Below, piece by piece: positions 59,145 to 64,000 of a stretch of DNA of 64,000 nt. Where the stretch lies: positions 558,001 through 622,000 of the forward strand of contig NZ_JABGCG010000002.1 in the NCBI RefSeq assembly GCF_019799925.1. The letters run 5' to 3'. Made by a program: the position numbers and the translations under genes. Below the pieces are notes generated by a model, which saw only the letters and a list, made by a program, of their open reading frames with translations, had not been told where the DNA came from and made no database searches. The number at the start of each line of letters is the position of its first letter. Position 1 is the stretch's first letter. This DNA is from Blastococcus sp. CPCC 205250. Its GTDB lineage: Bacteria; Actinomycetota; Actinomycetes; Mycobacteriales; Geodermatophilaceae.

Positions 59145-59591
59145 GTGCTGGTCCACTTCGACTTCGACACCCGCGCCGGCCCCGAGGAGGTGTTCGACGC
59201 CCTCACCGTCGTCGGCGACCGCCGGCTGGAGGTCTGGTCGAAGACCCTGGACCCGGCCAAGTACGAGGTGCGCGAGCAGGGCGAGGGGTGGGCCGTCATG
59301 AAGGAGGGCAGTGCCGGAGTGGAGCTGTGGGTGCTGCTCCGCTACGAGTGGCACACCCCCGACCGTGTCACGTGGACGCTGCTCGAGAGCGACCACTGCG
59401 ACCGCGGCGCCGGTGAGGTCCGGATCCGACCGCGGGACGGCGGCGGCAGCCACGTCGACGTCACGATGCGCCACTCCGGTGGCCGGGGGCTGCGCGGCAA
59501 GGGCGTCCTGCTGCTCCAGCGCGCGTTCGGCCCGGTGGCCTTCCCGAGGCTGTGGCGCGCGGCGCTCGACCGGGTCGCCGACGGGGGCTAG
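59145..59591 (+). CDS. SRPBCC family protein
   Basis: A 148-residue protein of the START/polyketide-cyclase-like fold: VHFDFDTRAGPEEVFDALT at the start, YEWHTPDRVTWTLLESDHC in the middle and a long C-terminal helix LRGKGVLLLQRAFGPVAFPRLW. Such proteins bind hydrophobic ligands; no function can be given. It is not linked to the PKS operon. GGAGGAGG lies 5 bases before the GTG. The gene is convergent with the sigma-factor gene. Confidence 0.82.
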   Translation: MLVHFDFDTRAGPEEVFDALTVVGDRRLEVWSKTLDPAKYEVREQGEGWAVMKEGSAGVELWVLLRYEWHTPDRVTWTLLESDHCDRGAGEVRIRPRDGGGSHVDVTMRHSGGRGLRGKGVLLLQRAFGPVAFPRLWRAALDRVADGG

Positions 59592-59617
59592 CGCTGCCGG
59601 ACGTCGGACGGGTCGCT

Positions 59618-59633
59618 GCCGGTACCGACCGGC
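59618..59633. terminator. Short hairpin between convergent genes
   Basis: GCCGGT and ACCGGC form a 6-bp stem with an ACCG loop directly next to the sigma-factor stop. It is a modest terminator candidate serving both directions. Confidence 0.35.
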
Positions 59634-60791
59634 TCAGCTCCGGAGCCCGGCGTTCAGCCGGGCCGCCTGGCGCGTGAGGTGGTCGCGCTCCGGCAGGTCC
59701 GTCGCGGCCCGCGCCGCCTCGGCGTAGAGCCGAGCAGCCATGACCCGGTCCCCGTCGCGCTCGTGCAGGTAGGCCGACACGGCGGTGGCACGCGGCAGCG
59801 TGGGGTCGAGCTCGGCCAGGGCGGCCAGGCCGGCGCGCGGGCCGTCGGCCTCGCCGACCGCGACCGCCCGGTTCAGGCGGGCCACCGGGCTGCCGGTCAG
59901 CCGGACGAGCTCGTCGTACCACTCCACGATCTGCACCCAGTCGGTCTCCTCCGCCGTCCGGGCGTCGGCGTGCAGGGCGGCGACGGCCGCCTGCGCCTGG
60001 TACTCGCCCAGCCGGTCGCGGGCCAGGGCCGCCTGGAGGACGTCGACGCCCTCGGCGATCAGCCGGGTGTCCCACAGGCGCCGGTCCTGCTCGGCGAGGG
60101 TCACGAGGCTGCCGTCGGCGCGTGTGCGGGCCGGGCGCCGCGCGGAGTGCAGGAGCATGAGCGCCAGCAGCCCGGCGACCTCCTCGTCGTCGGTCATCGC
60201 CGCGAGCTGCCGGGTCAGCCGGACCGCCTCGACGACGAGGTCGACGTCGCCGGAGTAGCCCTCGTTGAAGACCAGGTAGAGCACCCGCAGCACCGTGGCC
60301 AGGTCACCGTGCCGGTCGAACCGGACGCCCGAGACCGTCTTCTTCGCCCGGCTGATGCGCTGGGCCATCGTCGCCTCCGGCACCAGATAGGCCTGCGCGA
60401 TCTGCCGGGTGGTCAGCCCGCCGACCGCCCGCAGCGTGAGCGCGACCGCCGACGCCGGGGACAGGGACGGGTGGGCGCAGAGGAAGTACAGCCGCAGGGT
60501 GTCGTCCACGACCTCGGCCGGCCCCGGTGCCGGCTCCTCGTCGACGCGGAGCTCGCGCCGGCGCCGGGAGGAGTCGGCGCGGACGGCGTCGAGGAACTTG
60601 CGCCAGGCCACCGTGACCAGCCAGCCCTGCGGGTCGCGCGGCGGGTCGGCCGGCCACACCCGCACGGCCTCGACCAGGGCCTCCTGGACGGCGTCCTCGG
60701 CCGCCGCGAAGTCCGCTCCGCGGCGACCGAGGACCCCGATCACGGTGGGGACGACCGCCCGCAGCAGGGCCTCGTCCACCGGTCCGCTCAC
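59634..60791 (-). CDS. ECF42-type RNA polymerase sigma factor
   Basis: A 385-residue sigma factor. Region 2 is VDEALLRAVVPTVIGVLG...DFAAAEDAVQEAL with WLVTVAWRKFLDAVR, region 4 is GGLTTRQIAQAYLVPEATMAQRISRAKK, followed by the large C-terminal DUF6596/TPR-like extension (about 180-385, VFNEGYSGD, RLWDTRLIAEG) that marks the ECF42 group. There is no anti-sigma factor gene, as usual for this group. Its GTG overlaps the stop of the DGPF gene (GTGA), the standard partner. The C-terminal extension is thought to regulate activity. Confidence 0.93.
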   Translation of the reverse strand: MSGPVDEALLRAVVPTVIGVLGRRGADFAAAEDAVQEALVEAVRVWPADPPRDPQGWLVTVAWRKFLDAVRADSSRRRRELRVDEEPAPGPAEVVDDTLRLYFLCAHPSLSPASAVALTLRAVGGLTTRQIAQAYLVPEATMAQRISRAKKTVSGVRFDRHGDLATVLRVLYLVFNEGYSGDVDLVVEAVRLTRQLAAMTDDEEVAGLLALMLLHSARRPARTRADGSLVTLAEQDRRLWDTRLIAEGVDVLQAALARDRLGEYQAQAAVAALHADARTAEETDWVQIVEWYDELVRLTGSPVARLNRAVAVGEADGPRAGLAALAELDPTLPRATAVSAYLHERDGDRVMAARLYAEAARAATDLPERDHLTRQAARLNAGLRS

Positions 60792-61195
60792 TCCGTGATG
60801 GTGGGGGGAGCGCCGAGGAACGGGCGCACCTCGAGCCACTCGTGGATCGGCTCCCCGTTGGCGCCGGGGGCGGCGGACAGCTCGCCGGCGAGCTCGATGG
60901 CCCGCTCCCGGCTGTCGACGTCGATGATCATCCAGCCGGCGATCAGGTCCTTGGTCTCCGCGAACGGGCCGTCGGTGACGGGCGGCTTCCCCTGACCGTC
61001 GGAGCGGACCCACATGCCGTCGGGGGAGAGCGCCTGACCGTCGACGAACTCGCCGGTCCCCTCCAGCCGGTCGGCGAAGTCCTGCATGTACTGGAAGTGC
61101 GCGGTGACCTCCTCCGGCGTCCACCGGTCCATCGGGACGTCGTTCACCGCCGCCGGCGCGCCGCGGTAGTGCTTGAGCAGCAGGTACTTGGCCAT
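60788..61195 (-). CDS. DGPF/YCII-related protein, ECF42 partner
   Basis: A 135-residue YCII-like protein with the eponymous motif in TDGPFAETKDLIAG and an N-terminal KYLLLKHYRG strand. DGPF proteins are the regular genomic partners and targets of ECF42 sigma factors; their biochemical role is unknown, the fold being that of a dimeric alpha-beta barrel. GAGGAG lies about 6 bases before the ATG. It is translated together with the sigma factor and preceded by a TGTCGA element. Confidence 0.93.
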   Translation of the reverse strand: MAKYLLLKHYRGAPAAVNDVPMDRWTPEEVTAHFQYMQDFADRLEGTGEFVDGQALSPDGMWVRSDGQGKPPVTDGPFAETKDLIAGWMIIDVDSRERAIELAGELSAAPGANGEPIHEWLEVRPFLGAPPTITE

Positions 61196-61244
61196 CGTCT
61201 TCTCCTCGGTGCGGTACGGCCCATCCTGGCCGTGACACCCCGGG

Positions 61245-61271
61245 GACGGAGCCGCGCGCGGGTCCTCGACA
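61245..61271 (-). promoter_or_regulatory. Candidate ECF42 promoter
   Basis: On the minus strand TGTCGA (61266-61271) is followed after 17 bases by CGTC (61245-61248), about 50 bases before the DGPF start. A TGTCGA -35 element is, as I recall, the reported ECF42 target, which would make the operon self-activated. Confidence 0.5.
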
Positions 61272-61314
61272 TCCCGCCGCGGAGAAGATCCGCGGAGTTC
61301 TCCGGCGGGAGCGC

Positions 61315-62154
61315 TCAGCGGCGCCAGAAGTCGAACGGGTCCCGGCCCGGACGGAAACCGGCCGCCTCGACGACGTCCACGGCGAGGTCGAACCGCTGGC
61401 CGACGGCGCCGGGCTGGTGGGCGTCGCTGCCGAAGCTGATCGCCTCGCCGCCCTCCTCGCGGAACCAGCGCACCTGGTCCACCGACGCGAGCGGGCTGCT
61501 GGTGTTGACCTCCAGCGCCCGGCCGGTCGCCGCCAGCGCGCGGAACACCGCCCGGTACTCCTCCTCGTAGTCCTTCTCCGCGTAGCGGTGCGTGCCGCCG
61601 GGCCAGTACCGCCGGGGGAAGTCCACGTGCGCGAGCACCTGGAACACGTCGCTGGACTCCACCATGTCGACCACCTCGGCGAGGTAGCGGCGCATGGTGC
61701 CGTCGGCGTCCTCCCACAGGAGGTGCCCGACGCCGTAGAGCTTCCCGCCCTCCGGCAGCGAGTGCAGCGAGCCCAGGACGCGGTCCACCGGACCGGTGCG
61801 CAGGTGGGCGGCGATGCTGGCCGAGAACAGGTGCGGCTCGCCGGCCTCGACGCCGGACCAGATCCGCAGCTGCGGGAACCGGTCGCGGACCTCCTCGAGC
61901 TCGGCGAAGTAGCCGGTCACGTCGATGTCCGCGTGCCGGGAGGCGTGCCGCTCCACCAGCCCCTCGTCGGTGGCGCGGTCGTCGGGGTCCCAGACGGTGA
62001 AGTCCAGGTGCTCGGTGAACGCGATGGCCGGCAGCCCGAGCGCGATCGCCCGCTCGCACGCGCGCGCCATCGTCGAGCTGCTGGCGGTGTCCCACGACCA
62101 GCCGGTGTGGACGTGGTTGTCGGGCGGTGGCGTCTGGTCCTCACGAGGCGGCAT
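61315..62154 (-). CDS. PHP-domain phosphoesterase (HisK-like)
   Basis: A 279-residue PHP protein with the metal ligands in DNHVHTGWS, FTEHLDF, GVEAGEP, LAHVDFPRRYW and FGSDAHQPG, so a trinuclear metal site is likely. The layout resembles histidinol-phosphatase-like PHP proteins; whether it acts in histidine synthesis or on another phosphoester is open. The ATG at 62154 is preceded by AGAGG at 11 bases. It is divergent from the RecQ-like gene over a 73-base gap. Confidence 0.9.
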   Translation of the reverse strand: MPPREDQTPPPDNHVHTGWSWDTASSSTMARACERAIALGLPAIAFTEHLDFTVWDPDDRATDEGLVERHASRHADIDVTGYFAELEEVRDRFPQLRIWSGVEAGEPHLFSASIAAHLRTGPVDRVLGSLHSLPEGGKLYGVGHLLWEDADGTMRRYLAEVVDMVESSDVFQVLAHVDFPRRYWPGGTHRYAEKDYEEEYRAVFRALAATGRALEVNTSSPLASVDQVRWFREEGGEAISFGSDAHQPGAVGQRFDLAVDVVEAAGFRPGRDPFDFWRR

Positions 62155-62227
62155 CGCCGTCCATCCTCTCGCGCGGCCGTCCCCAGGGCGCCGCGGGATG
62201 TCGGCGGGGGTGCCTACTGTCGGGCCC

Positions 62228-64000
62228 ATGACCACCAGCGCGCCGCCGTCCCCGATCGCCGACGAGGCGCTGGAGATCCTGCGCGAGCTCACCGGCCGCC
62301 CCGATGCGGTGTTCCGCGACGGGCAGGACGCCGCCGTCTCCGCGCTGGTCGAGCGGTCCCAGCGGGCGCTGGTCGTGCAGCGCACCGGCTGGGGGAAGTC
62401 GGCGGTCTACTTCGTCTCCACCGCGCTGCTGCGCCGGCGCGGCGCCGGCCCCACGCTGCTGGTCAGCCCGCTGCTCGCGCTGATGCGCGACCAGGTCGCC
62501 GCCGCCTCCCGAGCCGGCATCCGCGCCGTGGAGATCTCCAGCTCCAACGTGACGGAGTGGGACGACATCGCCGCCCGGCTCGCCGCCGACGACGTCGACG
62601 TCCTGCTGGTCTCCCCGGAGCGGCTGACCAACCCCCGCTTCCGCGAGGAGCAGCTGCCGGGGCTGGTCGCCCGCTGCGGACTGGTCGTCGTCGACGAGGC
62701 GCACTGCGTCTCCGACTGGGGGCACGACTTCCGGCCCGACTACCGCCGCATCCGCGACCTGCTGGGCACCCTGCCCGCCGGCACGCCCGTGCTCGCCACC
62801 ACCGCAACCGCGAACGAGCGCGTGGTGGCCGACGTCGCCGAGCAGCTCGGCGCCGGCGGTGTCGAGGTCACCACCGTGCGCGGTCCGCTGGCCCGCGACT
62901 CGCTGCGCCTGGGCGTGCTGCGCCTGCCCACCGACCGCGCCCGCCTGGCCTGGCTCGCGGCGCACCTGGGCGACCTGCCGGGCAGCGGCATCGTCTACAC
63001 GCTGACCGTCGCCGCGGCGGAGGAGACGGCGTCGTTGCTGCGCGAGGCCGGGCACGAGGTGCGGGCCTACACCGGGCGGTTGGACGACGCCGACCGCAAG
63101 GACGCCGAGGAGGCGCTGCGGGAGAACCGCGTCAAGGCGCTGGTCGCCACCTCCGCGCTGGGCATGGGCTTCGACAAGCCCGACCTCGGGTTCGTCGTCC
63201 ACCTCGGGGCGCCGTCGTCGCCGGTCAGCTACTACCAGCAGGTGGGTCGTGCCGGTCGCGCCGTGGAGCACGCCGACGTCCTGCTGCTCCCGGGGCCGGA
63301 GGACCTCGCGATCTGGCAGTGGTTCGCGACGTCGTCCATGCCGCGGGAGGACCACGCGGCCGCCGTGCTCACCGCGATGGCCGACGGGAAGGCGTGGTCG
63401 GTGGCGCGGCTGGAGACGGTGGCCGATGTCCGCCGGTCCCGCCTCGAGCTGCTGCTCAAGGTGCTCGCCGTCGACGGCGCGGTCGAGCGGGTGCAGGGCG
63501 GCTGGCGGTCCACCGGCGTCCCGTGGGTCTACGACGCCGACCGCTACGCGCGGGTCGCGCGCACCCGTGAGGCCGAGCAGCGGTCGATGCTCACCTACGC
63601 CAGGCCGGTCGACGAGGCGCAGTGCCGCATGGCGTTCCTCCAGGAGGCCCTCGACGACCCGAGCGCGGCGCCCTGCGGCCGCTGCGACGTGTGCGCCGGG
63701 CCCTGGTACCCCACCGACATCCCGGCCGGCGCCGCCGACGCCGCCTCCGCCGCGCTCGACCGGCCCGGCGTCGAACTGCCGCCGCGCGCCCAGTGGCCGA
63801 CCGGTGCCGACCGCCTGGGCGTGACCGTGAAGGGCAAGATCGCGCCCGCCGAGCAGATCGACCCCGGTCGCGCCGTCGCGCGGCTCACCGACCTGGGCTG
63901 GGGGCAGCGGCTGCGCACGCTCCTGGGGGACGACGGCGTGGGCGGCACGGTGGTGCTCGACCTCGAGGCGCCGGGCATCGAGGAGGACCCGGACGCCGCC
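62228..64000 (+). CDS. RecQ-family ATP-dependent DNA helicase (3' end outside window)
   Basis: The frame is open to the window edge, 591 residues so far. Helicase motifs are clear: Walker A RTGWGKSAVY, motif Ia LVSPLLALMRDQV, the DEAH box with the RecQ loop DEAHCVSDWGHDFRPDYR, TATAN, and motif VI QVGRAGRA. A zinc-binding stretch CGRCDVC follows at about 485. It unwinds DNA 3'-5' in repair. Unlike E. coli RecQ, the region after the zinc site continues with a family-specific domain (VTVKGKIAPAEQIDPGRAVARL), as in longer actinobacterial RecQ-like proteins. TACTGT lies 7 bases before the ATG (leaderless). Confidence 0.92.
   Translation, partial: MTTSAPPSPIADEALEILRELTGRPDAVFRDGQDAAVSALVERSQRALVVQRTGWGKSAVYFVSTALLRRRGAGPTLLVSPLLALMRDQVAAASRAGIRAVEISSSNVTEWDDIAARLAADDVDVLLVSPERLTNPRFREEQLPGLVARCGLVVVDEAHCVSDWGHDFRPDYRRIRDLLGTLPAGTPVLATTATANERVVADVAEQLGAGGVEVTTVRGPLARDSLRLGVLRLPTDRARLAWLAAHLGDLPGSGIVYTLTVAAAEETASLLREAGHEVRAYTGRLDDADRKDAEEALRENRVKALVATSALGMGFDKPDLGFVVHLGAPSSPVSYYQQVGRAGRAVEHADVLLLPGPEDLAIWQWFATSSMPREDHAAAVLTAMADGKAWSVARLETVADVRRSRLELLLKVLAVDGAVERVQGGWRSTGVPWVYDADRYARVARTREAEQRSMLTYARPVDEAQCRMAFLQEALDDPSAAPCGRCDVCAGPWYPTDIPAGAADAASAALDRPGVELPPRAQWPTGADRLGVTVKGKIAPAEQIDPGRAVARLTDLGWGQRLRTLLGDDGVGGTVVLDLEAPGIEEDPDAA

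Overview
The window is a chromosomal stretch of a very high-GC actinobacterium. Codons end almost always in G or C, GTG starts are frequent, stop/start overlaps of the ATGA/GTGA type are common, and many promoters look leaderless (TANNNT followed 6-7 bases later by the start codon). Gene content (HPK7 and OmpR two-component systems, an ECF42 sigma factor, tandem SpoIIE-type phosphatases, a whiE-like type II PKS) would fit the Geodermatophilaceae (Blastococcus, Geodermatophilus, Modestobacter) or a close relative; that placement is inference. I see no tRNA, rRNA, CRISPR array, insertion sequence, phage gene or origin. Both ends cut through genes: a hydantoinase/oxoprolinase on the left and a RecQ-like helicase on the right.

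Layout. 1-11.8 kb: assorted housekeeping and stress genes (hydantoinase A, thioredoxin, AlkZ-like winged-helix protein, SDR, acetyltransferase, RibD-like reductase, GAF-EAL phosphodiesterase, MFS exporter, LuxR-type two-component system divergent from an ABC exporter). 11.9-26.2 kb: one minus-strand operon of 13 tightly coupled genes encoding a type II polyketide synthase without a ketoreductase. It carries its own acetyl-CoA carboxylase (AccDA fusion, AccB, AccC) and several unusual proteins: biotin carboxylase fused in frame to the ACP, three ABM domains fused to an FAD hydroxylase, a doubled TcmI cyclase, and a malonyltransferase-like protein that has lost its catalytic serine. 26.5-28.3 kb: two adjacent LuxR regulators whose receiver domains lack the phosphorylated aspartate; they probably control the PKS operon. 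28.3-42.1 kb: old yellow enzyme, an OmpR two-component system with an FtsX/MacB-type ABC module, a VanY-like lipoprotein, SDR, serine hydrolase, a small Ser/Gly-repeat protein, a TetR-hydrolase pair with a clear operator, and a lipase-like lipoprotein.

42.2-51.3 kb and 57.0-59.0 kb together look like a nucleobase catabolic system. An NCS2 uracil/xanthine permease is coupled to a three-subunit molybdenum hydroxylase plus a CoxG-like protein; divergent from it are FdrA and a DUF1116 protein (relatives of the oxamate carbamoyltransferase), and 5.7 kb further on lie a barbiturase/cyanuric-acid-type ring-opening amidohydrolase and carbamate kinase. I propose uracil -> barbiturate -> ureidomalonate -> malonamate + carbamoyl phosphate -> ATP. 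The last carbamoyl-transfer step would be new and rests on the structural analogy between ureidomalonate and oxalurate.

The 51.3-57.0 kb insert holds two SpoIIE-type phosphatases, a DUF2470 protein divergent from a ribosomal protein S4 gene across a near-consensus DtxR/IdeR iron box, a hypothetical protein, and a TetR-Ohr pair with matched operators. 59.1-64 kb holds an SRPBCC protein, an ECF42 sigma factor with its DGPF partner, a PHP-domain phosphoesterase and the RecQ-like helicase.
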